Shown: one piece after another, positions 25,195 to 34,954 of the stretch | Layout of the letters: each line of letters starts with the position of its first letter | Position numbering within the stretch: the stretch's first letter is position 1 | Assembly (NCBI GenBank): GCA_002084525.1 | Contig: NBLH01000012.1 | Coordinates: 1-36,510, forward strand | DNA length: 36,510 nucleotides | From: Bacteroidetes bacterium 4572_117 | Lineage (GTDB): Bacteria; Bacteroidota; Bacteroidia; Bacteroidales; NBLH01 | Direction of reading: 5' to 3' | Translations under genes and position numbers: made by a program | Notes under the pieces: generated by a model | Databases searched by the model: none | Seen by the model: only the letters and a program-made list of their open reading frames with translations | Told to the model about the DNA's origin: nothing

Positions 25195-27531
25195 ATGAAA
25201 ATACACATACTTATTTTAACATTTGTCCTATTTCCGGTATTATTATTCAGCCAAAAATATACTATTAGCGGATATATTACAGATGCAGGAAACAATGAAA
25301 AACTAATTGGGGCTAATGTTTTCCACCCAAACAGCAAATCGGGGACAATAACCAACCCCTACGGGTTTTATAGTATTACTTTACCCAAAGGGAAAATTGA
25401 ACTGGTCTTTTCTTTTGTAGGTTATCTGCCTGTTACTGAGCAAATTGACTTATCTGCAAATCAAATCATTAACATCAACTTAAAACCAAATATTGAATTG
25501 GCCGAAATTGATGTTATTGCCAATAAAATTGATGTTGGTGTTGAAAGTTCGCAAATGAGCACGGTGGTAATACCCATAAAAACCATTAAATCAATACCTG
25601 CCTTGCTGGGCGAAGTTGACATTATAAAAGCAATCCAATTATTACCCGGTGTGCAATCAGGCACGGAAGGTTCAAGTGGTTTGTATGTACGTGGTGGTGG
25701 GCCTGATCAAAATTTAATCCTTTTGGATGGTATACCTATTTATAACGTAAACCATTTATTTGGATTCTTTTCTGTTTTTAATGCCGACGCAATTAATAAT
25801 GTACAACTTATTAAAGGTGGTTTCCCGGCACGATATGGTGGCCGTTTATCATCTGTTTTGGATATAAGGCTGAAAGATGGGAACAACGAAAAAATCCATG
25901 GGACAGGTTCAGTTGGGTTTATATCTGCCAAACTGGCTCTTGAAGGGCCAATTATTAAAGACAAAATGAGCTTTTTTGTTTCAGCACGCCGAACTTATAT
26001 AGATGTGCTTGCTGCCCCTTTTATTGCCTTGTACAACCAAAACGAATACGGCGAAAAAATGAAGATGGGCTATTATTTTTATGATATGACCGCAAAACTC
26101 AACTACAAATTTAACGACAAACACAGGTTATACCTCAGTGCTTTTATGGGTAACGACAAGGCTTATACAAATTACAAATACGAATCGGGGAATAGTTACT
26201 CGAACGATGAATTTTTTCTTAAATGGGGCAACATTGTTGGCGCATTGCGGTGGAATTATATGATTAACAACAAACTTTTCAGCAATACCACCCTAAGCTA
26301 CACAAAATATAATTTTTTAACAGAAATTAATTCTGAATATAAAGATAACTCTGATGTTAATAAATACAGTTTTGATTATATTTCGGGCATCGAAGATTAT
26401 TCTGCAAAAATAGATTTTGATTATATCCCAAACCCAAGCCATTATATCCGTTTTGGTGCAAATAATACGTACCACACTTTTAACCCGGGTGTAAATGCAC
26501 TTAAAATAACATCATCAAACGAAGAAGATATCAACAACACCTTTGGCAACCAAAAAGTGTATACCAATGAAGTTTACACCTATATTGAAGATGATATTTC
26601 TTTTGGTAATTTTAAAGTCAATACGGGGCTTCATGCATCGGGGTTTTATGTGAAAGGGAAGTTTTACAATAATTTTGAGCCAAGGCTATCGATGCGGTAC
26701 CTGATTAAGCCAAACTGGTCGGTTAAAGGTGCTTTTTCAATGATGAGCCAATATGTACATCTTCTTGCAAATAGTAATATTGGCTTACCAACCGATTTAT
26801 GGTTGCCTGTTACCGATTCAATAAAACCCCAAAAATCAATACAATACGCCTTAGGTAGTATTTATAGTTTAAACAAAGGTGTCGAAATAAGCGTTGAGGG
26901 CTTTTACAAACAAATGGATAATTTAATTGCCTATAAAGAAGGCGCTAGTTTTTTAATGGTTAATGATGAATGGCAAAACAAAATCGAAACCGGAAAAGGT
27001 TGGTCCTACGGGGCGGAATTTTTAATAAGGAAAACAACAGGGAAAACTACCGGTTGGATAGGTTACACACTTTCGTGGTCGGACCGGCAATTTGAAAACA
27101 TCAGTTCGGGGCAGGTTTACCCATACAAATATGACCGTAGACACGACATAAGTGTTGTTGTTGCACATAAAATTTCTGATAAAATTGATATGGGGTTTTC
27201 ATGGGTTTATGGCACCGGCTATGCTGTAACACTCGCTACCGAAAGATATAGTTCAATGTTCTGGGGCGATATTGAACACTATCCGCGACGGAACGATTTT
27301 AGGATGCCCAATTACCACAGGCTTGATTTTAATATTAATTTCCATAAAAAGAAAAAATGGGGGAAACGGACATGGAGCGTTGGTGCATATAATGCCTACA
27401 ACCGGCAAAACCCTTTCTTTTTATTTTATTCGTATGAATACGATAATTTTGGGAACGACAGCGAAAAGGTTTTAAAACAAGCCTCTTTATTCCCGATTAT
27501 ACCTTTTGTTAGTTATTCGTTCAAATTTTAA
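25195..27531 (+). CDS. TonB-dependent receptor with N-terminal carboxypeptidase-regulatory-like domain
   Basis: YTISGYITDAGNNEKLIGANVF..., plug domain LLPGVQSGTEGSSGLYVRGGGPDQNLILLDGIPIYN, beta-barrel C-terminus ending FVSYSFKF. Confidence 0.95.
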   Translation: MKIHILILTFVLFPVLLFSQKYTISGYITDAGNNEKLIGANVFHPNSKSGTITNPYGFYSITLPKGKIELVFSFVGYLPVTEQIDLSANQIININLKPNIELAEIDVIANKIDVGVESSQMSTVVIPIKTIKSIPALLGEVDIIKAIQLLPGVQSGTEGSSGLYVRGGGPDQNLILLDGIPIYNVNHLFGFFSVFNADAINNVQLIKGGFPARYGGRLSSVLDIRLKDGNNEKIHGTGSVGFISAKLALEGPIIKDKMSFFVSARRTYIDVLAAPFIALYNQNEYGEKMKMGYYFYDMTAKLNYKFNDKHRLYLSAFMGNDKAYTNYKYESGNSYSNDEFFLKWGNIVGALRWNYMINNKLFSNTTLSYTKYNFLTEINSEYKDNSDVNKYSFDYISGIEDYSAKIDFDYIPNPSHYIRFGANNTYHTFNPGVNALKITSSNEEDINNTFGNQKVYTNEVYTYIEDDISFGNFKVNTGLHASGFYVKGKFYNNFEPRLSMRYLIKPNWSVKGAFSMMSQYVHLLANSNIGLPTDLWLPVTDSIKPQKSIQYALGSIYSLNKGVEISVEGFYKQMDNLIAYKEGASFLMVNDEWQNKIETGKGWSYGAEFLIRKTTGKTTGWIGYTLSWSDRQFENISSGQVYPYKYDRRHDISVVVAHKISDKIDMGFSWVYGTGYAVTLATERYSSMFWGDIEHYPRRNDFRMPNYHRLDFNINFHKKKKWGKRTWSVGAYNAYNRQNPFFLFYSYEYDNFGNDSEKVLKQASLFPIIPFVSYSFKF

Positions 27532-27537
27532 TGTAAT

Positions 27538-27551
27538 CCGCTAGCTAGCGG
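27538..27551. repeat. Perfect 14-bp palindrome CCGCTAGCTAGCGG after the TonB receptor gene
   Basis: Self-complementary sequence between receptor stop and DUF4249 gene. Confidence 0.7.
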
Positions 27552-27610
27552 AAAAACAATCCCCCAAAAATAGTACTGAAGTAGATAATAACAGTTAAAC
27601 CATAAATTCT

Positions 27611-28522
27611 ATGAAAAATTTAATCACTATACTTTTATTAAGCATTGTTTTATTTGCTTGTGAAAAAACCGTAACTATAAAAATACCCGACAATGGCCGG
27701 AAGCTAACAATAAACAGTTTTTTTCAGCAAGACAGCAGCTTTTCGGTTAGTTTAACAAAAAGCCGATATATCATGGATGGCAAATATGAATTTGATAATG
27801 TAGAAAATGCGGATATAAACCTTTTTGAAAATGACAACTTAATTGAAAAGTTAGGTGAAACAAATCCGGGTGTTTATAAATCTAATTTTATCCCTACAGA
27901 AAACAACAATTACCGCATAGAGGTTTCTTCTACGGATTTCCCTATGGCACAAGCGCAGAGTTTTATGCCTGAAAAAACCGAAATAATTGATATTTCAACA
28001 TCTGAATCATTTGATGAATATGGTAATCCTGGCACTGCTTTTAAAGTAAAATTTAAAGATAAGCCAAATATAGATTCGTATTATTTTGTAAATGTTAATA
28101 AACGGATTAATTTTTCTTATTATGATGAGGATGAAGGCACCGATGTAGAAAGTACATATACCCAAGCTGAAGATATTTATAGCGAAGACCCTATTGTTTT
28201 TCAAGAAGATTGGGGTTTAACCGCAGGCTTATTAGTAAGCGGCGAACTTATAAACGGCAGAGAGTATACACTATCATTTGAAACATCCGGCTATTACTAC
28301 TATGATGGACATGAGCCTGATAATGAGAGTAATACTACATATTTTGTTTATTTACATTCAATAAGCAAAGACTATTATTTATACTATAAATCGTTATCAA
28401 AACATAAAGAAGCACAAGATGAGTTTTTTATGGAACCTGTTCAGGTATACAATAATATTGAAAATGGTTTTGGGATATTCGCAGGTTTTTCAACTGCGGT
28501 TGATAGTGTTAAGGTTGAATGA
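27611..28522 (+). CDS. DUF4249 family lipoprotein
   Basis: LLLSIVLFACEKTVTIKIP lipobox, LTINSFFQQDSSFSVSLTKSRYI..ENADINLFEND, position directly after TonB receptor. Confidence 0.82.
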   Translation: MKNLITILLLSIVLFACEKTVTIKIPDNGRKLTINSFFQQDSSFSVSLTKSRYIMDGKYEFDNVENADINLFENDNLIEKLGETNPGVYKSNFIPTENNNYRIEVSSTDFPMAQAQSFMPEKTEIIDISTSESFDEYGNPGTAFKVKFKDKPNIDSYYFVNVNKRINFSYYDEDEGTDVESTYTQAEDIYSEDPIVFQEDWGLTAGLLVSGELINGREYTLSFETSGYYYYDGHEPDNESNTTYFVYLHSISKDYYLYYKSLSKHKEAQDEFFMEPVQVYNNIENGFGIFAGFSTAVDSVKVE

Positions 28523-28591
28523 GATACAAATAATTCTGACAAACAATCTTTTAGTAATAAATTCAATTAGTAATTAATTTAAAATAAAGCC

Positions 28592-29590
28592 ATGAATACA
28601 TTTAAAATCATAACAATAATTTCTTTATTACTTTTATTTTCGTGTAAACCACATGGTTACGAATATAACGAGGGTAGTTTACCTGACATACCGGTAAACC
28701 TTGAAAGTTTTAATAGTGAATACGATGATTATAATTCTACGGCACCAACACTCGGGTGGCTAATCCCCTTTTGTTTTTCAACAAACAGGAACAGCAGCGG
28801 CAACGACTTTGACATTATTTACCGCCCTATGGATGTCAGTTTCTCTAAAACTACAGGGGTCCTTGATGTTACAAATGGATATGGTGGCTGGGGAATATAC
28901 CAAGAAACCTATACTGCATTGATAAATGGCCTACGGAAGATGAATACCAGCGGAAACGAGTTTGGCCCCTACTTGCTGTTTAATCAAAACGGCAATTTTT
29001 CTGATTTTAACTTCCTGTTTTTATATGCAACTGATGTCAGCGGAAATTTTCAAATAAATTATACTTATAATACAGAAATTTCCGAATTTTCTGATAATGA
29101 GCCTATTGCATTTCTTAATTCAGAATTTAATGATTTATACCCTGCATTTAATACCGATTTTTCAAAAATATATTTTTGCTCAGACAGGGAGAATGACAAG
29201 TTTGATATTTTTAGCGTAGATATAAACAGTTCAGGTAATAAACTAATTGACAAATTAGCTGATCCCGATGTTCATGAAGTAAATAAAAATTTGGTTATAT
29301 CAAGCAATTTTGATGATAAATGCCCTTACATATTTGATGATAAGTTGATTTTTGCTTCAAATAGGCCGGGTGGTTTCGGAGGGTATGATTTATATTATTC
29401 AGTACTTGAAAGTGGCGAATGGACTGAACCAGTAAATTTTGGTGCAGAAATTAACACTGAATTTGACGAATACAGGCCAATTTTATTTGATGAGGGTGTT
29501 GATTACAACAAACACATGATGGTATTTTCATCGAACAGGACGGGCGGGAAAGGTGGATTTGATTTATATTTTGTAGGTGTAAAACATTGA
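28592..29590 (+). CDS. Lipoprotein with PD40 (WD40-like) beta-propeller repeats
   Basis: LLLLFSCKPHG lipobox; IYFCSDRENDKFDIFSVD, IFASNRPGGFGGYDLYYS, VFSSNRTGGKGGFDLYFV. Confidence 0.8.
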   Translation: MNTFKIITIISLLLLFSCKPHGYEYNEGSLPDIPVNLESFNSEYDDYNSTAPTLGWLIPFCFSTNRNSSGNDFDIIYRPMDVSFSKTTGVLDVTNGYGGWGIYQETYTALINGLRKMNTSGNEFGPYLLFNQNGNFSDFNFLFLYATDVSGNFQINYTYNTEISEFSDNEPIAFLNSEFNDLYPAFNTDFSKIYFCSDRENDKFDIFSVDINSSGNKLIDKLADPDVHEVNKNLVISSNFDDKCPYIFDDKLIFASNRPGGFGGYDLYYSVLESGEWTEPVNFGAEINTEFDEYRPILFDEGVDYNKHMMVFSSNRTGGKGGFDLYFVGVKH

Positions 29591-29742
29591 CAAGATTACT
29601 GACAACAAACTGTTAAACCCTCATTTCTTATTTGCTTATTGTGTAGATTTATTGAAGTGAGTTTTTTTCTTATCCCTTATATCCGAAAATCCTACAAGGC
29701 ATACGTATCAACTTAAGAAATAAGTGACTGACTTATAATTAG

Positions 29743-29863
29743 CTACGGTATTTATGCCGTAGTCCGTAAAGTAAGTGATTATTGGCTTTAGCCAAAATAT
29801 TCATCGTCAATTTTCGGCTAAAGCCGATTTTTATTTACTAAACACACCGAGCTAAAGCTCGGT
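29743..29863. repeat. Cluster of REP-like hairpins sharing GCTAAAGC/GCTTTAGC cores
   Basis: ctacggtatttatgccgtag (29743-29762), ttggctttagccaa (29782-29795), tcggctaaagccga (29814-29827), accgagctaaagctcggt (29846-29863). Confidence 0.8.
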
Positions 29864-29864
29864 G

Positions 29865-30914
29865 CTAATTATATATCTTATCTAAAAAAACTATTCTTTT
29901 TTCCCTATCGCTTATAATTGCTTTTTCAATAATAGAAATAACGTTTAAGGCTTCTTCGGGCTTAACTATAAGTTCTTTTTCGTATTTTATTGCTTGGTAA
30001 ATATTTTCATAGAAATCTTTATAGTTGCCTGAAAGTGTTTGATAGACCCCACGCCCATCCTCATTATTCAAAATACCCCAGTTTGATTTTTTTTCTATCC
30101 CATAATTTTCCGAATCAGGAAATACACCATTTATCAACTGTTCTTCTTGTGGGTCGTTTCCATATTTTATGTATGAGCCTGAATCACCATGCAAAAGATA
30201 TTTTGGGCCTGGTTCCCTAATCAGCATCCCTGCTTTTAGCTCAACAGTATGAGAATGGTATGTAAGTTTAATATTGAAATAATCGTGCACTTTGGCGTTT
30301 TTCCTTTGTATCTGTAAATCGGCATAAATTGAATCTGGCATGCCAAATAAACTCAAAGCCTCATCAATTAGGTGCGAACCAAGGTCATATAAAATCCCTG
30401 CGCCTGGTTTTTTTGTTTCTTTCCATTTTTTCGCACCAAGCTCGGGTCGAAACCGATCCATGTGCGCTTCAAATATTTTCAATTTGCCCAGTAGCTTTTT
30501 GTCAAGGATTTCTTTTACTGTTTTATGCCCACTATCGAACCGGCGATTATGATAAACCGACAAAACACGTTTTTTTTGTTTTGCCAGTTTAATCAATTTT
30601 ACACCTTCGTCCACGGTATTGGTAAATGGTTTTTCAAGTACTACATGTTTCCCATGTTCAAGGGCTTGCTTTGCCATATCAAAATGCAAAAAATTTGGTG
30701 TATTAACTACAACCAACCCTATTTCAGGATCTTCAAAAATTTCCTGATAATTTCTTACTATTCTGGCATTAGGCACTATTGCTGCCGAATTGTTTTTGCT
30801 GCGTTCTAATATTTTTGTGATATTAAAATTGGGGTTTTGCAGCAAAAAAGGAGCATGAAACACTTTACCTGACATTCCAAAAGAACATAAGGCAACATTT
30901 ATTATTTTTTCCAT
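29865..30914 (-). CDS. Gfo/Idh/MocA family oxidoreductase
   Basis: VALCSFGMSGKVFHAPFL, VVVNTPNFLHFDMAKQALEHGKHVVLEKPFTNTVDEG, GAGILYDLGSHLIDEAL. Confidence 0.92.
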   Translation of the reverse strand: MEKIINVALCSFGMSGKVFHAPFLLQNPNFNITKILERSKNNSAAIVPNARIVRNYQEIFEDPEIGLVVVNTPNFLHFDMAKQALEHGKHVVLEKPFTNTVDEGVKLIKLAKQKKRVLSVYHNRRFDSGHKTVKEILDKKLLGKLKIFEAHMDRFRPELGAKKWKETKKPGAGILYDLGSHLIDEALSLFGMPDSIYADLQIQRKNAKVHDYFNIKLTYHSHTVELKAGMLIREPGPKYLLHGDSGSYIKYGNDPQEEQLINGVFPDSENYGIEKKSNWGILNNEDGRGVYQTLSGNYKDFYENIYQAIKYEKELIVKPEEALNVISIIEKAIISDREKRIVFLDKIYN

Positions 30915-30922
30915 TTATTTGT

Positions 30923-31952
30923 TTAATCTAGCAATTCGGCTACTTTTTCACGTAATTCTTTACCCCTTAAATTTTTGGCTATAATAATTCCGTTTTTATC
31001 TAATAAAACAGTATGCGGGATTGAATTTACACCATATATTTTCCCTGCGGCTGAACGCCACCCTTTTAAATCAGAAACCTGTGGCCATTCCAGACCATCT
31101 TTAACTATAGCTTTTACCCAGGCTGACCGTTTATTATCAAACGACACACCAAATATTTCAAAACCTTTGTTTTTGTAATCGGAATATAGCTTTACATTAT
31201 TAGGGTTTTCCCTTCTACATGGCCCGCACCAGGCAGCCCAAAAGTCTATCAACAAGTATTTACCTTTAAATGAAGATAAAGAAATAGGCTTGCCCAAAGT
31301 ATCGTTTAAGGTGAAATCAGGTGCTTTTTTACCAATCTCAACATTACGTAGCACCTTAATCCTTTTTTTAACAGCCTTATAATATGTTGATGATGAAAGA
31401 GATCCATCTAATAAATTAAAAATTGAATCCATTTCGCTTAGTTCTAAAGAACTAAGCAATTCCCTGTATAAAACATAAGGTACAATAACCGCTTTGTTAT
31501 TAGTACCAATATAATTTTTTATAAAGGCTGTTTTTTCATCGCTAATTGAATAATATGATGTTGTAATCTGTTCTATAAGTTCTGTATTTCCATCATTTTT
31601 TGCAGCCCGGTATTGTTCCGAAAGGTCTTTGGTTGCGCAAATCGTCAATTTTCACACTAAAAGTAATGTTTGAGTTATCGAGAAAAACCCTCGACATTTT
31701 TTTCCCGTTTCCAAAGAAAATAAAGCATACTTCAGGTGCATCGAGTTTTCCTTTTAATTCAAATTTCCCACTCTTCGATTCGATTGAATCGATGGTTATC
31801 ATATTACCCGCTTGGCTTTTTTTTAGGAACACCAAACCAGAATCATAACCCGAAACGGCCCCATCTATTACAAAACCTGATTGGCTATGGCCCGTAATAT
31901 TGCCAACCCAAACAAAACTAATTAGTAATCCTGCAATCATTAAATTTTTCAT
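30923..31952 (-). pseudogene. TlpA-like thiol-disulfide oxidoreductase with DUF4369-like N-terminus, interrupted by out-of-frame deletion
   Basis: ORF 31593-31952 has signal peptide and DUF4369-like FELKGKLDAPEVCFIFFGNGKKMSRVFLDNSNITFSVKID; ORF 30923-31648 in another frame continues EQYRAAKNDG...GKKAPDFTLNDTLGKPISLSSFKGKYLLIDFWAAWCGPCRRENP. Confidence 0.75.
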
Positions 31953-32255
31953 CTGTAAAATTTTTAATCTATAATTTAACTAAAGGTTGATATATACAAC
32001 AAAGATATTTTTTTTTGTTACAATAGCAAATACCTAATTAAATTTCGGGTTATAATTTTTGGCTAAAGTTTAGATATTCAGGGATTATTTAACTGTTTAA
32101 TAATTAGCTTTTTGTATATTGGTGATAACCCAATAACCAACATATCAGCACTCCAATTATAATCATATTTAAAGTTATAGTTAAGTATAGCTTATTATTT
32201 TGTAAATAATGTTTAGTAATTTAAATTTGTGCAACTTTTAATTAAACAAAAACAA

Positions 32256-34469
32256 ATGAAAACTGTCATTACTTTTATATTCCTATTCCATTCTTTGTAT
32301 TTATTTGCACAACCAGCACCAATTAAATGGAAGAGCATCTCTATAGATAACCTAAAAATGGAAAGTTATGGGCCAAACCCCGAAGCTTCGGCCATTGTTC
32401 TTTGCGATTATGGTGAGATATATTTTGATACAAACCCAAATGGAAAGCATTTGTTTTTATTTTATAAGCGACATGTACGGATTAAAATCCTGAAAAAGGA
32501 AGGCTTGAAATATGCAAAAATACGAATACCGTTCCACGATTTGCATTGCGAAAAATTCAGAAACGAAGCCTCCATCATCATTAGTGGTAGGGTTTATAAT
32601 TTATTGGAAAGTGGCAAGGTAGTTTCAGAAAAACTTAAACGAAAAGATATTACATATAGAGATTCAAGCAATTGCTATAAAATTGCAGAATTTACAATAC
32701 CGGATGTTGAAGTAGGATCAATAATCGAGTACAAATATAAGACACCTACTTTAGATTTAGTTTCACCTAAAAGCTGGTATTTTCAATCAGAAATACCAAC
32801 CGTACACAGCGAATTTAGAATTGATGTGCCCAATGATTTCCAGTACATGATTTCGCCGGTAAATATTAAAAATTTTGACATAAACGAACAACAGTTTTAT
32901 AGTAAAAATGTTTTTTTCGAATGGATTAGGTATTATAGGGGGTTTTCAGGATATGTGCGTAAAATTAAAAGTAAAGTTGCAATAAATTTGTCAGGAAAAT
33001 CGTATCAACTTGTTAAAAAAAACATAGCTGCATTTACATCCGAAAAATTTATTGACTTAGCTGATAATCAGAAACAAAAGCTAAATATACATTTAGTTAA
33101 AATAATAAGAAACAGCTCTGAACCTGGTTGGGACCAACTGACCCATTCGTTAATGGTTAGTACTGATAAATATTATTATGACAAAACACCTGAACAACGA
33201 AGGATGTTGCCATACCCTGCTGCCTATATTATTTATAAACTTCCTAGTTGGGAAGAGCTAAACAACGATTTGCTAAAAAATGAAAGCTTTGGGTTGCCAT
33301 TAATTATGTATTGGAACTATAAAAGCAGCCTTGATAGCATAATAAAAGGGATAAATGCCCCTGAAAAAAAGATGGTTGCTATTTATGATTATATCAGAAA
33401 AAACATAAAATGGAATGGCCAATATGATATTTATGCAAATAGGGTATTTAATCCTTTTATAGGTAAGGTTTATTCTAAAATAACAAAAAAACTGGTAAAC
33501 GAAAAAAGTTTAAGGTACCCTTTTGAAAACAAAACAGGAACAAGCAGCGAAATTAATTTTATTCTAATTTATTTACTGAACAAAGCTGGTATTGAAGCAC
33601 ATCCGGTTCTGGTAAGTACAAGGGGAAATGGGGATATTGATAAAAACATACCAGATGCCAAACAATTTAACCATGTTATAGCAAATGCAAACATAAATGG
33701 CCAACAATTGTTTTTAGATGCCACGGACTCATTGCGCCCCAATAATTTTTTAAAGCAAAACTGTATTGGTGTTGAGGGTTTAATTGTGAAAAAGAAAGGT
33801 TTTGAATGGGTAAAAGTTAATAATAATAGAAATAGTAGTACAAAAACAAGCTCAAACCTATTGATAGACGATAACTTAAACATTACCGGAAGCCTAAAAA
33901 GAAGTATTTCGGGATACGATGCATTGAAATTAAGAAAAAAAATACTTTCAAAGCCTGATAATTATAAAATTATCAAAAATAGAATTCAGAAAAACCACCC
34001 CGATTATTCAATAGGAAATATTAAAGCGCAAAACATAAAGCAAGAAGCAATGCCACTAGTAATTGAAGCTGATTTAAGCAAAAAGGCAAAGACCGATGAC
34101 AAAGAAATAAGGATAAATCCCTATATGCTAGCAAAATACACTGAGGATTCTTTCCCAGATATTATCAGGGCTTACCCCGTTTTTTTTGAGAACCCTTTTT
34201 TAAAAACATATGAATTAAATATCAATATCCCCAAAGGTTATGTTGCTGAATACCCCCAAGATGCACAATATGAAGTATACGGGAAAAATGCATCTTTTTA
34301 CTACAATGTTAAAGAGCAGAGTAGCAATAGCATACAAGTAATTATTAAACTTGAGCTAAAAACCAATAAATTTCCGGCATATGAATACAATAGGCTTGCA
34401 GAATTTTTCGCTAATGTTAACAATAAACTAAACGAAGGAATTATTATAAAAAAGAAAGGCCTAGATTAA
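32256..34469 (+). CDS. DUF3857 + transglutaminase-like domain protein, exported
   Basis: Signal peptide; YKRHVRIKILKKEGLKYAKIRIPF, PDVEVGSIIEYKYK; TGTSSEINFILIYLLNKAGIEAHPVLVSTR...FNHVIA...LFLDATD. Confidence 0.82.
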   Translation: MKTVITFIFLFHSLYLFAQPAPIKWKSISIDNLKMESYGPNPEASAIVLCDYGEIYFDTNPNGKHLFLFYKRHVRIKILKKEGLKYAKIRIPFHDLHCEKFRNEASIIISGRVYNLLESGKVVSEKLKRKDITYRDSSNCYKIAEFTIPDVEVGSIIEYKYKTPTLDLVSPKSWYFQSEIPTVHSEFRIDVPNDFQYMISPVNIKNFDINEQQFYSKNVFFEWIRYYRGFSGYVRKIKSKVAINLSGKSYQLVKKNIAAFTSEKFIDLADNQKQKLNIHLVKIIRNSSEPGWDQLTHSLMVSTDKYYYDKTPEQRRMLPYPAAYIIYKLPSWEELNNDLLKNESFGLPLIMYWNYKSSLDSIIKGINAPEKKMVAIYDYIRKNIKWNGQYDIYANRVFNPFIGKVYSKITKKLVNEKSLRYPFENKTGTSSEINFILIYLLNKAGIEAHPVLVSTRGNGDIDKNIPDAKQFNHVIANANINGQQLFLDATDSLRPNNFLKQNCIGVEGLIVKKKGFEWVKVNNNRNSSTKTSSNLLIDDNLNITGSLKRSISGYDALKLRKKILSKPDNYKIIKNRIQKNHPDYSIGNIKAQNIKQEAMPLVIEADLSKKAKTDDKEIRINPYMLAKYTEDSFPDIIRAYPVFFENPFLKTYELNINIPKGYVAEYPQDAQYEVYGKNASFYYNVKEQSSNSIQVIIKLELKTNKFPAYEYNRLAEFFANVNNKLNEGIIIKKKGLD

Positions 34470-34670
34470 TTTTTTTGCCCTATCCATTTGTGTTGGGAAC
34501 AAGTTGGCTGGAACTGCCCCTTTTCCCAGTGCTTTATAAACTATATACCTTGCACATATCGAACAATCGCCTTCGCAATATTTCTTTTTAATAATATTTG
34601 CCATCGAAGGCATGTTTGCCATTTTATCGTTAAAAAAAGCGCAATTTTCCAAACATTCACATTTAGCCAT
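34461..34670 (-). CDS. Small Cys-rich protein of unknown function
   Basis: MAKCECLENCAFFNDKMANMPSMANIIKKKYCEGDCSICARYIVYKALGKGAVPANLFPTQMDRAKKLI; AGGGAA upstream of the internal ATG. Confidence 0.7.
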   Translation of the reverse strand: MAKCECLENCAFFNDKMANMPSMANIIKKKYCEGDCSICARYIVYKALGKGAVPANLFPTQMDRAKKLI

Positions 34671-34954
34671 TTCCCTGAAATTTATTTCCCTGCAAAACAA
34701 AACAGGCAAGATTGATAAATAACATAAAATTACCTATTTTATATCAAAAATAAAAACGTTGTACCATTTATCTTTTTTGCATCAGGCAAATCCAAATTCT
34801 TGGGGGGGATTTTATCCAAAGAATCAAAGTATCCGGTTTTTTATAAAATGGCTTTCTTTCATATCACTTTTTTTCCAAATTAACCATAAAGTTATTATAT
34901 TTAACTGCTAAATAAAAATAGGCACTAATAATTATAGCCCAAAAAGCAAACATA

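Noticed and set aside
30329-30809. Overlapping plus-strand ORFs
   Set aside because: Antisense to the Gfo/Idh/MocA oxidoreductase; no domain signature.
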